Position numbers and translations under genes: made by a program | Notes under the pieces: model-generated | Seen by the model: the letters and a program-made list of their open reading frames with translations, nothing else | Told to the model about the DNA's origin: nothing | Database searches by the model: none | Assembly: GCA_900637705.1 (NCBI GenBank) | Contig: LR134390.1 | Location: 2,108,001-2,172,000, forward strand | Reading direction: 5' to 3' | From: Fusobacterium varium | GTDB lineage: Bacteria; Fusobacteriota; Fusobacteriia; Fusobacteriales; Fusobacteriaceae | DNA length: 64,000 nt | In this document: one piece after another, positions 39,291 through 48,594 of the stretch | Numbering within the stretch: position 1 is the first letter of the stretch | How the letters are laid out: every line of letters starts with the position of its first letter

Positions 39291-39716
39291 TTATTTGTCT
39301 GTTATACAGAATGTAAATGTAGCTTCGCATGCTAAAACTCCATCTACTTTTGCTACTCCATGAGCTTTTACAAAGTTTCTTTTTATCTTTTCTACTTCCA
39401 CTTCATAAATAATTTGATCCCCAGGTTTTATTGGACTTTTAAATTTAGCACTCTCAACACCTACGAAATATGGAACTTTTCCTTCTACACCGTCCATTAC
39501 AAGTACACCTAAACATTGTGCCATTCCCTCTACTATTAGTACTCCTGGCATAATTGGGTGTCCTGGAAAATGCCCATTAAAAAACTCTTCATTGATAGTT
39601 ACATTTTTCAATCCTTTTATTTTCTGCTCTTCTTTATTCACCTCAATAATTCTATCAACAAGTAAGAATGGGTATCTGTGTGGAATTCTCTTCATAATTT
39701 CTAAAGTATCTAACAT
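39291..39716 (-). CDS. fabZ: 3-hydroxyacyl-[acyl-carrier-protein] dehydratase FabZ
   Basis: 141 residues, hot-dog fold. The active-site His lies in 'NGHFPGHPIMPGVLIVEG' with the downstream Glu, and 'IPHRYPFLLVDRI' is typical. It dehydrates 3-hydroxyacyl-ACP, the same pool that LpxA and LpxC draw upon, which explains its place in the lpx operon. It follows lpxC by 30 bp. Confidence 0.97.
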   Translation of the reverse strand: MLDTLEIMKRIPHRYPFLLVDRIIEVNKEEQKIKGLKNVTINEEFFNGHFPGHPIMPGVLIVEGMAQCLGVLVMDGVEGKVPYFVGVESAKFKSPIKPGDQIIYEVEVEKIKRNFVKAHGVAKVDGVLACEATFTFCITDK

Positions 39717-39746
39717 ATTTTTTTCCTCCTAAGATTTAAGTAAATT

Positions 39747-40571
39747 TTATAAATTTTTTAGTAATTTTGCAAATTCTATATCTAAAGCATGTCCTGCTTT
39801 GACTGCTATTATATGACCTTTAATAGGTCTGTTCAGGATTTTCAAATCTCCTATAATATCAAGCATTTTATGTCTTACAAACTCATCTTCATATCTAAGT
39901 CCTTCTGGATTCATTACACCATCTTTTTCTATTACAATAGCATTCTCTAAAGTCCCCCCTAGAGCAAGGTTATTTTTCTTAAGATACTCTATTTCATAAT
40001 CGAAACCAAAAGTTCTAGCTGAAGCTATCTCTTTTTTATAATTTTCAAGATTTATTTCAAATTCTGCCAGCTGTGATTTTAAAAAGCTGTGTTCAAACCT
40101 GATAGCATATGTTATTTTATAACCATCATATGGCAAAGCAACTATACTTTTATCATTTACTGTAAGATATACTGGTTTACTTATAACTATAGGCTCTACT
40201 TCTTTATCTAATTCTTTTATTCCAGCAGCCTCAAAAAGCTCTATAAAATTACATGCACTCCCATCACAAATAGGAAGTTCGTTTCCATCAAGTTCTATTA
40301 TCAAGTCTGTTATCTCAGCTGCATATAGTGCTGATAAAAAATGTTCTATTGTATGTACTTTAGCTCCAAATTCATTTTTTAAATTAGTTCCTCGTGTTAG
40401 ATCAAAAGTATTTTCTATATCTAATTTTATTTCATTTTTTCCTTTTTCAAAGTCTACTCTTCTGAAAATTATTCCATCACTTCCAGGAATAAGTTTCATA
40501 TCAATATTTTCTCCCTTATGAAGCCCAATACCAGAATAAACAATTTCTGATGCCAGTGTTTTCCTTTTCAT
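39747..40571 (-). CDS. lpxC: UDP-3-O-acyl-N-acetylglucosamine deacetylase
   Basis: 274 residues. Zinc amidase for the committed step of lipid A synthesis. The zinc ligands are visible in 'VHTIEHFLSAL' (His) and 'RHKMLDIIGDL' (His and Asp), with the general acid His in 'GHALDIEFAK'. The N-terminal 'VYSGIGLHKGENIDMKLIP' is diagnostic. It is 13 bp after pcrA. Confidence 0.97.
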   Translation of the reverse strand: MKRKTLASEIVYSGIGLHKGENIDMKLIPGSDGIIFRRVDFEKGKNEIKLDIENTFDLTRGTNLKNEFGAKVHTIEHFLSALYAAEITDLIIELDGNELPICDGSACNFIELFEAAGIKELDKEVEPIVISKPVYLTVNDKSIVALPYDGYKITYAIRFEHSFLKSQLAEFEINLENYKKEIASARTFGFDYEIEYLKKNNLALGGTLENAIVIEKDGVMNPEGLRYEDEFVRHKMLDIIGDLKILNRPIKGHIIAVKAGHALDIEFAKLLKNL

Positions 40572-40584
40572 CTTCCCTCCTTAT

Positions 40585-42762
40585 CTAGTTTTTTGTTAAA
40601 AACTTATCTGCAACTGCCATTGCAATTTCTCTTTTTCCATCTACGAAATCTATTTCTACTTTTTTATCCGATACTCCTCTTACTACCCCTAAACCAAATT
40701 TTTTATGCATTACTTTTTCCCCAATAGAATAAGGATACTCTTTATATGTTTTATTCAAATCTTCTATAGTTATCATTTTTTTGAATTGATGTTTAACTGG
40801 AGTTTTTACGGGATTTATTGCTTCACGCTTAAATTGAGATTCTATATTGCTTTCAAGAAGATTTTCAGGAAGTTCATCTATGAATCTTGATTTTGTTCTG
40901 AAACTTTCCTCTCCATACATAAACCTGCTTGCTGCATAAGAAATATACAATTTATCTTCTGCTCTTGTTATTGCTACATAGCATAATCTTCTTTCCTCTT
41001 CAAGTTCTCTTGGCTCAAAATCTGCTTTTTTCCCCGGAAATACCTCATCTTCAGTTCCCACTAGAAATACTGTTGGAAATTCAAGTCCTTTTGAATTATG
41101 AATAGTCATAAGTTTTACATAATCTTTTTCCTCTTCAAGATTATCTGTAGCACTGACTAATGATATATTTTCTAAATACTCTCTTAAAGTGAGAGTTTCT
41201 ATTATTTTTTCCATTTCTGTAATAGAGTTTCTCAACTCTTCTATATTATTTATCCTATTTTCACTATCTTCATAATTTGCTTCCAGATAGTCAAAATACT
41301 TTATACTTTTTATCACTTTGTCGAAAAGTTCTGAAACAGGTTCAGATTCACTTATTTCAATAAGTTCTGTCATCATTTTATAAAATTCTTCTAAAACCAA
41401 TTTCATATTAGCAGTAAGAGTATCTATTTCTTTAGCTCTTCCTAATGCTTCAAAAAGAGTAAGTCCATTTACAGAAGCAAATTCATTTATCTTTTCTAAA
41501 CTTTTATCTCCTATTTTTCTCTTAGGTACATTAAGTATTCTGCTCAAATTAAGACTATCTTTAGTATTATTAATAACAGCAAGATAAGCAACTATATCCT
41601 TAATCTCTGCTCTTTGATAGAACTGCATTCCACCAAATATTTTATATGGAATATTAAACCTCAAAAAACCTTCTTCAAATAGTCTTGATTGAGCATTCAT
41701 TCTATAAAGAATAGTAAAATCTCTATATTTCTTACCTTGATTTTTTCCTTTAATTATCTCTTCAATTATGGTATTTACTTCCTGTCTTCCATCATTGCAT
41801 TGAAGAAGAGTTATTTTCTCACCAGTAGTTTTTTTAGTCCAAAGTTTTTTATCTCTTGCACTTGAGTTATTGCTTATTACAGCATTAGCAGCATCAAGTA
41901 TTACTGAAGTAGAACGATAATTTTCTTCAAGTTTTACTACTTCTGCATTTGGATAATCTTTTTCAAAATCAAGAATATTCTGAATATTAGCTCCTCTAAA
42001 ACCGTATATACTCTGATTTTCATCTCCAACTACACATAAATTTCCATATTTGCTTGCTATTTTATTGATTATCTTATACTGGATATTATTTGTATCCTGA
42101 TATTCATCAACCATTATATATCTGAATTTATCCTGAACTTTATTTAAAATATCAGGTATCTCCAAAAGTTTTGCTGTATTAATTAATATATCTGAAAAGT
42201 CCATTCCATTATTATTTTTAAGAGTTATATTATATCTTCTATATATTTCAGCCACTACTACAGCATTCATATTATATTTGTTTTCTGATTTTTCATATTC
42301 ATCAGCAGATATCTCTTCCTCTTTTAGTTTTGAAATAAGAGATACTACCATTCCTTCAGTAAGATTTTTATCTTTTACTACAAGCTCTTTCATAATACCT
42401 TTTACCACTCTCTTCTGGTCATCAGCATCATAAATGGTAAAGTTGGCTCCATAACCAAGTCTATCTCCATATGTTCTTAAAAGTCTTACCCCAAACGAGT
42501 GAAAAGTAGAAACCATCGTTCTTCTTCCATCTTCTCCTACAAGATCTTCAACTCTTTCCTTCATCTCTTTAGCTGCTTTATTTGTAAATGTCACAGCTAA
42601 TATTTTGTATGGAGATATTCCTAATTCCTGAATCATATGTGCTATTCTGTAAGTGATTGTCCTTGTTTTTCCAGAACCTGCCCCTGCAAGTATAAGCAGT
42701 GCTCCTTCTATTTTTTCAGCAGCTTTCCTCTGTCTGTCATTCAATTTTTCCAATATGCTCAT
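40585..42762 (-). CDS. pcrA: ATP-dependent DNA helicase PcrA/UvrD
   Basis: 725 residues, superfamily 1A. Motif I 'LAGAGSGKTRTITYRI', motif II 'MVDEYQDTNNIQY', motif III 'VGDENQSIYGFRGA', motif V 'MTIHNSKGLEFPTVFLVG', and motif VI 'EERRLCYVAITRAEDKL'. The C-terminal 'GEKVMHKKFGLGVVRGV' is the Tudor-like element that contacts RNA polymerase in PcrA. The gene leads the long minus-strand run to hslU and has its own promoter (42791-42820). Confidence 0.95.
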   Translation of the reverse strand: MSILEKLNDRQRKAAEKIEGALLILAGAGSGKTRTITYRIAHMIQELGISPYKILAVTFTNKAAKEMKERVEDLVGEDGRRTMVSTFHSFGVRLLRTYGDRLGYGANFTIYDADDQKRVVKGIMKELVVKDKNLTEGMVVSLISKLKEEEISADEYEKSENKYNMNAVVVAEIYRRYNITLKNNNGMDFSDILINTAKLLEIPDILNKVQDKFRYIMVDEYQDTNNIQYKIINKIASKYGNLCVVGDENQSIYGFRGANIQNILDFEKDYPNAEVVKLEENYRSTSVILDAANAVISNNSSARDKKLWTKKTTGEKITLLQCNDGRQEVNTIIEEIIKGKNQGKKYRDFTILYRMNAQSRLFEEGFLRFNIPYKIFGGMQFYQRAEIKDIVAYLAVINNTKDSLNLSRILNVPKRKIGDKSLEKINEFASVNGLTLFEALGRAKEIDTLTANMKLVLEEFYKMMTELIEISESEPVSELFDKVIKSIKYFDYLEANYEDSENRINNIEELRNSITEMEKIIETLTLREYLENISLVSATDNLEEEKDYVKLMTIHNSKGLEFPTVFLVGTEDEVFPGKKADFEPRELEEERRLCYVAITRAEDKLYISYAASRFMYGEESFRTKSRFIDELPENLLESNIESQFKREAINPVKTPVKHQFKKMITIEDLNKTYKEYPYSIGEKVMHKKFGLGVVRGVSDKKVEIDFVDGKREIAMAVADKFLTKN

Positions 42763-42790
42763 CTATTTTCTCCACTCCTTCTAAAAGTTA

Positions 42791-42820
42791 ATTATACCAT
42801 AAAACACCTGCTCTTATCAA
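42791..42820 (-). promoter_or_regulatory. Promoter of the pcrA-lpx run
   Basis: On the minus strand TTGATA (42820-42815), an 18-bp spacer and TATAAT (42796-42791) with TG just before (TGGTATAAT). It lies about 30 bp upstream of the pcrA ATG. Confidence 0.75.
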
Positions 42821-42894
42821 TTAGAAGTCATCACTCCTCTATAATATTCAATATTTTTTATTTATACTTATCATTTGAACAGTTTATAAAAAAA

Positions 42895-42915
42895 GGAAGA
42901 AGCTCTGCTTCTTCC
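42895..42915 (-). terminator. Terminator of the SRP RNA
   Basis: Nine-base arms GGAAGAAGC / GCTTCTTCC around a 3-base loop, followed on the minus strand by a T8 run. It is 20 bp after the end of the SRP RNA. Confidence 0.88.
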
Positions 42916-42934
42916 TATGTAAGCTTTTTTAAGT

Positions 42935-43057
42935 GTCGTAAAAACTGAAAGAAGTTTTAACTCATACCCGTAATAAATACCTTAGTGCTGCTTCCTTCCA
43001 GACCTGACACGGTTCGATAATATTACGCCATGAGATTCCTCAGACAATTTTCACGAC
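42935..43057 (-). ncRNA. ffs: Signal recognition particle RNA (4.5S, small bacterial type)
   Basis: About 123 nt. On the minus strand the SRP domain IV core is clear: 'CAGGTCTGGAAGGAAGCAGC' with the GGAA tetraloop and the asymmetric Ffh-binding loop. The 5' end GTCGTGAAAA pairs with the 3' end TTTTTACGAC, closing the RNA. It binds Ffh and docks ribosomes to FtsY for membrane protein insertion. It has an excellent promoter (43063-43091) and terminator (42895-42915). Confidence 0.95.
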
Positions 43058-43062
43058 GATTA

Positions 43063-43091
43063 ATTATATCAAGTTTTTATAATTCAGTCAA
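43063..43091 (-). promoter_or_regulatory. Promoter of the SRP RNA
   Basis: On the minus strand TTGACT (43091-43086), 17 bp, TATAAT (43068-43063); the RNA starts 6 bases later. Near-consensus, as expected for a stable RNA. Confidence 0.88.
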
Positions 43092-43103
43092 CAATTTTAT
43101 TTC

Positions 43104-44825
43104 TTAAAACCTTTTAAACAATTCATTCAATATATCTTTTTTATTTTTCGACTTTAAAAAATTTATCTGTTCCTCAATTTTACTAAGCTCATTTATTTGA
43201 ATTTCCAATCCATCTTCAGATTTTTTTCTTATCTCTTCTTCTTTTGCTTTTAAAAGTTCTTCATATTTTGCAATTTCTTTTTCACTATTTTGCTTCATAT
43301 CCTGAATTATTTTCTTTTTCCAATATCCATCTTTATCATTTAATACCTGCAATATTTTTTCAGAAAGATTACTCTTTACAGTGACTCTTCTTGTATTTGA
43401 ATTATAATTATAGCTGATATCGCCATTTTTCACATCGCAAAGAAGAGGTATTATCATATCTTTTAACAATGGTATTTTTATATTTAAAGAATCTGTTATT
43501 TTTTGTGCATTAAGGTTCATATTATGTATATTAAGATTTCCCTTTATGACTATATCATTTCTTGAAAGAACAGTTTTCTGTGAAAGCCCTGCTGATCCAC
43601 CAAGTATATATTCATTAAATTCTTTCAATTCTTCAAGATCAACTTTTGAAATATCTATATTTATATATCCTTCCAAAGTATTGACATTAAAGTATCCATC
43701 TATTTTTCCATGACTGTCTTTTTTCTCTCCATTTAAAAAGAAAGTTACATTATCTTCATTTTTTGAAAGTCTGCTTGAAATATTATTTAATTCTCCATTT
43801 AAAGAAAATCCATATAATTCAGATGTAAGATCAATCTTTTCAACATATACTTCCCATTTATCTTTTTGCTGCAAATCTTCATTTTTTCTAAGTTCAATCT
43901 CTTTTAAAACTTCTCTGTATTTTACTACTATTTCATAAATTTTCTTTTCATAAACTTCATTAAGATATATATTTACAAGAGAATCTAAATCCTTTATTGC
44001 TATTTCTCCATTTTGTACAAAAGATTCTACACTTTTTTCAACAGAAAATTTTAGTTCAGGAGAGTTTTTCATATCTTCTAAATCTAATCTTATCTGTTCT
44101 TTTTCATCTTTTAATTGTTCATTTAATATCTTTGCAGATTCTATTATATTCTTTACTTCCCTATCCATTTTAAAAATATCCAATGGATTTTTCAAAGTTG
44201 TTACTTTTTTCAAATTTTCCCTTATACTTTTAAATTCACTGCCTTTTTCAATTTCTTTTATTCTTGTTTCCCAATAGTTTCTCTTCTCTTCTAAAAGTTT
44301 ATTATTTTTTTCATACTCACTTTTAAGAATATTTTCAAGATTTAAATCATTTAACTTCATGCTATTTAAATAAGAATTCTCTATTTCTGTTACCAGTACT
44401 TCTTTATTTTTTTCTTCGTCATCTGGAACGAGTACCTGTGATGCATCTAATGTAGTTTTTTCTTTCATTCCTATGTTTCCATCTGTCTTTCTATCTGTAA
44501 AAAAATCCACATTTATTATGTGAGCTTCACTTATTAATACTTTTTTATCTGAAATATATACATCATAGTCTGCATTGAACTCCTTTACTGTTATGAAGTT
44601 TTTCATACTGTTTCTCTGACTTGTTGCTTCTATATCTCTTACTACTATTCTCTTTTTAAAAGGAGAAAATTCAACTTTTCCTATATCCACCTTGCCTTTA
44701 TTTATTTCTGTAAGTTTCTTTTCTAAAATATTTTTTACTATAATGTTTCTGGCAGCATATACTCCTACTATTAGTATAATAATTCCTGCTACTAAATATG
44801 TAACTATCTTCTTCATTTTTTTCAA
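43104..44825 (-). CDS. AsmA-like / TIGR03545-type envelope protein
   Basis: 573 residues. One N-terminal membrane anchor (about residues 6-25) is followed by 'KKLTEINKGKVDIGKVEFSP', an AsmA/YhdP-like start. Then come long charged coiled-coil stretches (residues ~150-320) and a beta-rich part with 'GGSAGLSQKTVLSRNDIVIK'. The total length and order resemble TIGR03545, an uncharacterised family of Gram-negatives; this is by appearance. It is likely periplasmic and anchored in the inner membrane, and may work in lipid transport between membranes. It is 4 bp downstream of the ylmH-like gene. Confidence 0.65.
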   Translation of the reverse strand: MKKMKKIVTYLVAGIIILIVGVYAARNIIVKNILEKKLTEINKGKVDIGKVEFSPFKKRIVVRDIEATSQRNSMKNFITVKEFNADYDVYISDKKVLISEAHIINVDFFTDRKTDGNIGMKEKTTLDASQVLVPDDEEKNKEVLVTEIENSYLNSMKLNDLNLENILKSEYEKNNKLLEEKRNYWETRIKEIEKGSEFKSIRENLKKVTTLKNPLDIFKMDREVKNIIESAKILNEQLKDEKEQIRLDLEDMKNSPELKFSVEKSVESFVQNGEIAIKDLDSLVNIYLNEVYEKKIYEIVVKYREVLKEIELRKNEDLQQKDKWEVYVEKIDLTSELYGFSLNGELNNISSRLSKNEDNVTFFLNGEKKDSHGKIDGYFNVNTLEGYINIDISKVDLEELKEFNEYILGGSAGLSQKTVLSRNDIVIKGNLNIHNMNLNAQKITDSLNIKIPLLKDMIIPLLCDVKNGDISYNYNSNTRRVTVKSNLSEKILQVLNDKDGYWKKKIIQDMKQNSEKEIAKYEELLKAKEEEIRKKSEDGLEIQINELSKIEEQINFLKSKNKKDILNELFKRF

Positions 44826-44829
44826 CTCC

Positions 44830-45600
44830 TTAGCTGAATTTTTTTATCAATACTCTTATTTTTCCCTTTTTACTCTCACCTAAAACAGAATCAATCAAAA
44901 ATTTTCCTTTTCTTCTTATGGAAATAATATCTTTTTCTTTTACTATCCTACTTTTATCTTTATCAATATTATAATTCAATGTTACATCTCCAGATTCTAA
45001 AACCTCTATTGCACCATTTCTGGAGAAATTTCCCAAAGCTGCTGTTACTACATCTAGCCTCAAAGATGTTAAACTTTCTACTAATTCCTTAAATTCTGTT
45101 TCTGGAATATCTTCATAGGTTATTTCATCAACTTCTACAGGAATTTTACCTATCATTTTAAGATTTTCCTTTAAAAATATAAATAATTCTTCATTTATTA
45201 TACCATAACATATTCCCTCTTTTACAATCAAATCTCCTAATATCTCCCTTTTTAATCCTAATGACATAATACTTCCAAGATAGTGCTTATGCTCTAACTC
45301 TTTAAATTTAGACCTACTAATTACTTTGAAATATTTTATTGGAAAATTCAGCATAGCTGAATCAAAATCTTTTGGATATATTCCTATCATTCTCTTTTCA
45401 CAGTTATTATTGATACCTAAAAAAGAAAACTTAACTCCCACATTTAAATTTTCTAATCTACTCCAAAAATTAGGTGGATAAAAATATCTACTGTACACAG
45501 GGTAATCTATCTCTTTACAGAGCTCTATATCATCACATATAGCTCCTACCAAAAATTCATCTATATCATAAAACAGTGATTGAAATTTTTTTCTCTCCAA
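44830..45600 (-). CDS. YlmH-like S4-domain RNA-binding protein
   Basis: 256 residues. An N-terminal YlmH-like domain of unknown role is followed by a C-terminal S4 domain ('LRLDVVTAALGNFSRNGAIEV...' with 'DGD'-type turn and 'DIISIRRKGKFLI'). YlmH in Bacillus binds ribosomes and rescues stalled 50S complexes. In Firmicutes it sits in the division cluster; here it is next to an AsmA-like gene instead. The start ATG follows AAAATTTTGGAG-like sequence. Confidence 0.8.
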   Translation of the reverse strand: MERKKFQSLFYDIDEFLVGAICDDIELCKEIDYPVYSRYFYPPNFWSRLENLNVGVKFSFLGINNNCEKRMIGIYPKDFDSAMLNFPIKYFKVISRSKFKELEHKHYLGSIMSLGLKREILGDLIVKEGICYGIINEELFIFLKENLKMIGKIPVEVDEITYEDIPETEFKELVESLTSLRLDVVTAALGNFSRNGAIEVLESGDVTLNYNIDKDKSRIVKEKDIISIRRKGKFLIDSVLGESKKGKIRVLIKKFS

Positions 45601-45741
45601 AATTTTCTCCTTTTTTCTTTTATCTTACTATATGATTTTATATGATTTTGCTTAGAAAAGGAATACCTAAAAAAAGTTTTTTTATTTAATATAAAATTAT
45701 TGGATATTCTACTACTTCAGATGCTTGTATTCAACATTAGA

Positions 45742-45770
45742 TTGAAAATTTGTTTTTTTTATGCTAAAAT
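45742..45770 (+). promoter_or_regulatory. Promoter of pssA
   Basis: TTGAAA (45742-45747), 17 bp, TAAAAT (45765-45770) with TG at the extended position (TGCTAAAAT). Confidence 0.65.
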
Positions 45771-45810
45771 TAAATGAATATTTTTCAACATTAAGGAGAT
45801 GAAATTTAAA

Positions 45811-46611
45811 ATGGTAAAAAGAAAGTATATAGCACCCAATGCAATCACTGCTGCTGGTTTATTTCTAGGTTATTTGAGTATTACAGCATCAATTAAAGGT
45901 GAATTTATACGTGCTATAGTTTTTATTATATTAGCTATGGTTTGTGATGGACTGGATGGAAAAACTGCGAGAAAATTAGATGCTTTTAGTGAATTTGGTA
46001 AGGAATTTGATTCCTTCTGTGATGCAGTTTCTTTTGGTCTTGCTCCAAGTCTTTTAGTTTATTCTATATTGACACAAAAAATTGCAGCTAGTCCATTTAT
46101 TGTCCCAGTTTCATTCTTATACGCTCTTTGTGGAGTTATGAGGCTTGTAAAATTTAATATCATTACAGTTGCCTCAAGTGAAAAAGGTGATTTTAGTGGA
46201 ATGCCTATTCCTAGTGCTGCTTCTATGGTTTGTTCTTATTTTCTTTTCTGTTATATGGTAAACAAACATTTAGGTATCAATCTATTTAACATAGATGCTC
46301 TTATGGCTATTACTGTAATTGCTGCTGTTCTTATGGTAAGTACTATGAAGTTCAAAACTCCAGATAAAGCATTTCCTTTTATACCAAAGAAATTTGCTGG
46401 TGCTTTTATTCTTCTGGTAGTGATTACACTTCCTATAAGTTTATTTATAGTAACTTATGCATATGTTCTTATCAATATTATGGCTCATGTTACTAAAAGA
46501 TTTTTTGGTTCTGAAAATTCATCTGATGATAACGATGAAATAGAAGAAATAATAGAAGTTATAGAAGAAGAAAATTCTGAAGAAAAAGATTTGGAAGAAT
46601 ATCATAAATAA
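45811..46611 (+). CDS. pssA: CDP-diacylglycerol--serine O-phosphatidyltransferase
   Basis: 266 residues from ATG 45811. An earlier ATG at 45799 is part of the ribosome site AAGGAGATG and is too close to be the start. The CDP-alcohol phosphotransferase motif DG-xx-AR-x8-G-xxx-D-xxx-D is complete in 'DGKTARKLDAFSEFGKEFD' plus the following SFCD. About eight membrane helices, then an acidic C-terminal tail rich in Glu. It makes phosphatidylserine, the precursor of phosphatidylethanolamine. Own promoter and terminator. Confidence 0.93.
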   Translation: MVKRKYIAPNAITAAGLFLGYLSITASIKGEFIRAIVFIILAMVCDGLDGKTARKLDAFSEFGKEFDSFCDAVSFGLAPSLLVYSILTQKIAASPFIVPVSFLYALCGVMRLVKFNIITVASSEKGDFSGMPIPSAASMVCSYFLFCYMVNKHLGINLFNIDALMAITVIAAVLMVSTMKFKTPDKAFPFIPKKFAGAFILLVVITLPISLFIVTYAYVLINIMAHVTKRFFGSENSSDDNDEIEEIIEVIEEENSEEKDLEEYHK

Positions 46612-46633
46612 AAGTATATTTAAAATATAAACT

Positions 46634-46668
46634 AAGGACAGATTGATAATATCAAATCTGTCCTTTTT
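46634..46668 (+). terminator. Terminator of pssA
   Basis: Arms AAGGACAGATT / AATCTGTCCTT with a short AT loop and a T5 tail, 23 bp after the pssA stop. Confidence 0.85.
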
Positions 46669-46748
46669 GTTTAGAATCAAATATATTTTTTATTTTTTCA
46701 AATATGTGGTATCATATATATAAAGCTAAAAAAACGAGGTGGTTTAAT

Positions 46749-47987
46749 TTGGATTTCACTTTAAAATTAAAACAAGAAATGAAGCTTTCTCTGACACAAG
46801 AAATGAAAATTTCTATGAATATACTTCAAATGTCTTCATCTAACCTAAAAGATTTTATTGAAAAAGAAGCCTTAAAAAACCCAATGTTAGAAGTAACATA
46901 CTCTACTCCCTCATCTAAATATAATTCTGATGAAGAAACTACTTCACCTTTTGACTTTATTATTGAAGAAAAAACTTTAATTGACTTTCTAGAAGAGCAA
47001 CTTGGATATTTAAAAATTTCACCTAAAATAAAATCTATTTGTGAATATGTAATAAATAATCTAGATGATAGAGGATACCTTTCCATATCTAAATTAGAAA
47101 TAAAAAAAGCTCTTAAAATTTCTACAGCCCAACTGAAAGAGGCTATGGATATTATATATACATTAGAACCTGCTGGTATTGGTGCAGAAAATTTAAAAGA
47201 AAGTCTAAAAATACAGCTTATAACAAAAGATATTATTGATGAAAAGCTCTTTACCCTTATAGATGATTATTTAGAAGAACTAGGAGATAGAAAATATTCC
47301 CTCATAAGTGAAAAATTACATGTATCAGTTGAACAAATAGAAGATTATCTTGATATAATAAAATCATTGGAACCTATCCCTGCAAGAGGATATTTTGTAG
47401 GAAATAGAACAAATTATGTAGTTCCAGAAGCTAAAATAGAAATAGTTGATGATGAATTAACAGTTACATTAAATGAAGAAGCTATACCTAAAATAAAAAT
47501 AAACAGTTCATATAAATCTACAAATTCATTATCTGATAAAAATAATATGTATACAGCTATAAATCTGATTAAAAGTATTGAAAAAAGATATATCACTCTT
47601 GAAAGAGTTTTAAATCAACTTATAGTAAAACAAAAAAATTTCTTTTTTAGAGGAAAAGACTTTTTACAAACTTTAACTTTGAAAGATATAGCAAAAGAAT
47701 TAAATCTTCATGAATCTACTATTTCTAGAGCAATTAGAGATAAATTTATAGAAACTCCTCAGGGAATAATAGCTATAAAATCTCTTTTCATATTAAATTC
47801 TGAATGTCTTGAAATAAAAAAAACTATAGAAGAACTCATAAAATCTGAAAATAAATCTTCACCTTTATCTGATGAAAAAATATCCTTATACTTCAAAAAT
47901 AAAGGCTGTAGCATTGCCCGAAGAACCATAGCAAAATATAGAGAAGAACTTGGAATTCCTTCTACCAGAGAAAGAAAAAGAAAATAA
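46749..47987 (+). CDS. rpoN: RNA polymerase sigma-54 factor
   Basis: 412 residues from TTG 46749, chosen because GAGGTGG lies at 46736-46742 and the protein then begins 'DFTLKLKQEMKLSLTQEM', the normal Gln-rich region I. The core-binding domain and the DNA-binding domain follow, and the C-terminus carries the RpoN box 'RRTIAKYREELGIPS'. Sigma-54 needs an AAA+ activator; one is encoded at 51532-52872, and a matching -24/-12 promoter lies at 51299-51314. A palindromic element begins at its stop codon. Confidence 0.95.
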   Translation: MDFTLKLKQEMKLSLTQEMKISMNILQMSSSNLKDFIEKEALKNPMLEVTYSTPSSKYNSDEETTSPFDFIIEEKTLIDFLEEQLGYLKISPKIKSICEYVINNLDDRGYLSISKLEIKKALKISTAQLKEAMDIIYTLEPAGIGAENLKESLKIQLITKDIIDEKLFTLIDDYLEELGDRKYSLISEKLHVSVEQIEDYLDIIKSLEPIPARGYFVGNRTNYVVPEAKIEIVDDELTVTLNEEAIPKIKINSSYKSTNSLSDKNNMYTAINLIKSIEKRYITLERVLNQLIVKQKNFFFRGKDFLQTLTLKDIAKELNLHESTISRAIRDKFIETPQGIIAIKSLFILNSECLEIKKTIEELIKSENKSSPLSDEKISLYFKNKGCSIARRTIAKYREELGIPSTRERKRK

Positions 47988-48269
47988 AAAGAAGCTAAGT
48001 TTAAGAATAGTATAATTTTAGAATTTTTCCAGTAGAAAGGTTTGTTATTAATTTTGTTCATAAACACATAAGAATAGATGATGGATTACAGCAGCTCTAC
48101 TATTGCATCTCAGTAATTATAGCAGTTAAAACTAACTGCTTAATTATTGAAAACTTGCTTTGCTCAAACATACTATTTTTATGTTTTACTTACTTCATTA
48201 ATTGCACAAACCTTTCTAATTTCCAAATTTCTAAAATTTACTTTATCTTTCTAAATTAGCCTCTTTTTT
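47983..48269. repeat. Long palindromic dispersed element, copy 2
   Basis: About 287 bp, inverted relative to copy 1 at 31506-31825. The left end reads AATAAAAAGAAGCTAAG and the right end, inverted, AAAAAAGAGGCTAA. Both arms pair imperfectly over ~90 bp with shared blocks 'AGAAAGGTTTGT' and 'ATTTTAGAA'. The centre differs from copy 1 and includes its own hairpin AGCAGTTA / TAACTGCT. A block of ~50 bp present in the arm of copy 1 is absent. It begins at the rpoN stop codon and fills the convergent gap to the AtuA-like gene. No coding frame. Confidence 0.72.
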
Positions 48270-48293
48270 CCCCAGTGTTTTTATATAGCTTTT

Positions 48294-48593
48294 TTAAATC
48301 TCCATCTCTAATAATGCTGAAGATAAGCTTTTTCCATGTTTATCTAATGCTAATGATCTTGTTACTCCCCCACCTAAAGCTTCGTCCATAACGAAGTTCA
48401 AAGCCCCTAAATTTGGTATTTCATATCTAACTACTTCCCCATGTACTATATCCTTAAAGTACTCTTTTACTTTTTCAGCAGTTACTTTTTCACAAATTAA
48501 TTTATAATCTTTTTCATCATAAACTATAAGAGAGATATTTGAAATATTTCCCTTATCTCCTGTTCTTGAATGAGCTATGTCTAATAATTTCAT
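48294..48593 (-). CDS. AtuA-like C-terminal domain protein, 99 aa
   Basis: The start ATG 48593 is right after GAGGAGG; a longer frame to 48644 lies inside the preceding gene. The protein 'MKLLDIAHSRTGDKGNIS' with 'LNFVMDEALGGGVTRSL' matches the small C-terminal domain found in many AtuA proteins. Here it is a separate subunit. It overlaps or abuts the stop of the AtuA gene (48595), so the two are coupled and probably form one complex. Confidence 0.85.
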   Translation of the reverse strand: MKLLDIAHSRTGDKGNISNISLIVYDEKDYKLICEKVTAEKVKEYFKDIVHGEVVRYEIPNLGALNFVMDEALGGGVTRSLALDKHGKSLSSALLEMEI

Positions 48594-48594
48594 T

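Noticed and set aside
42895-43057. Bacterial RNase P or tmRNA instead of SRP RNA
   Set aside because: The GGTCTGGAAGGAAGCAGC core is specific to SRP domain IV and the length is only ~123 nt.
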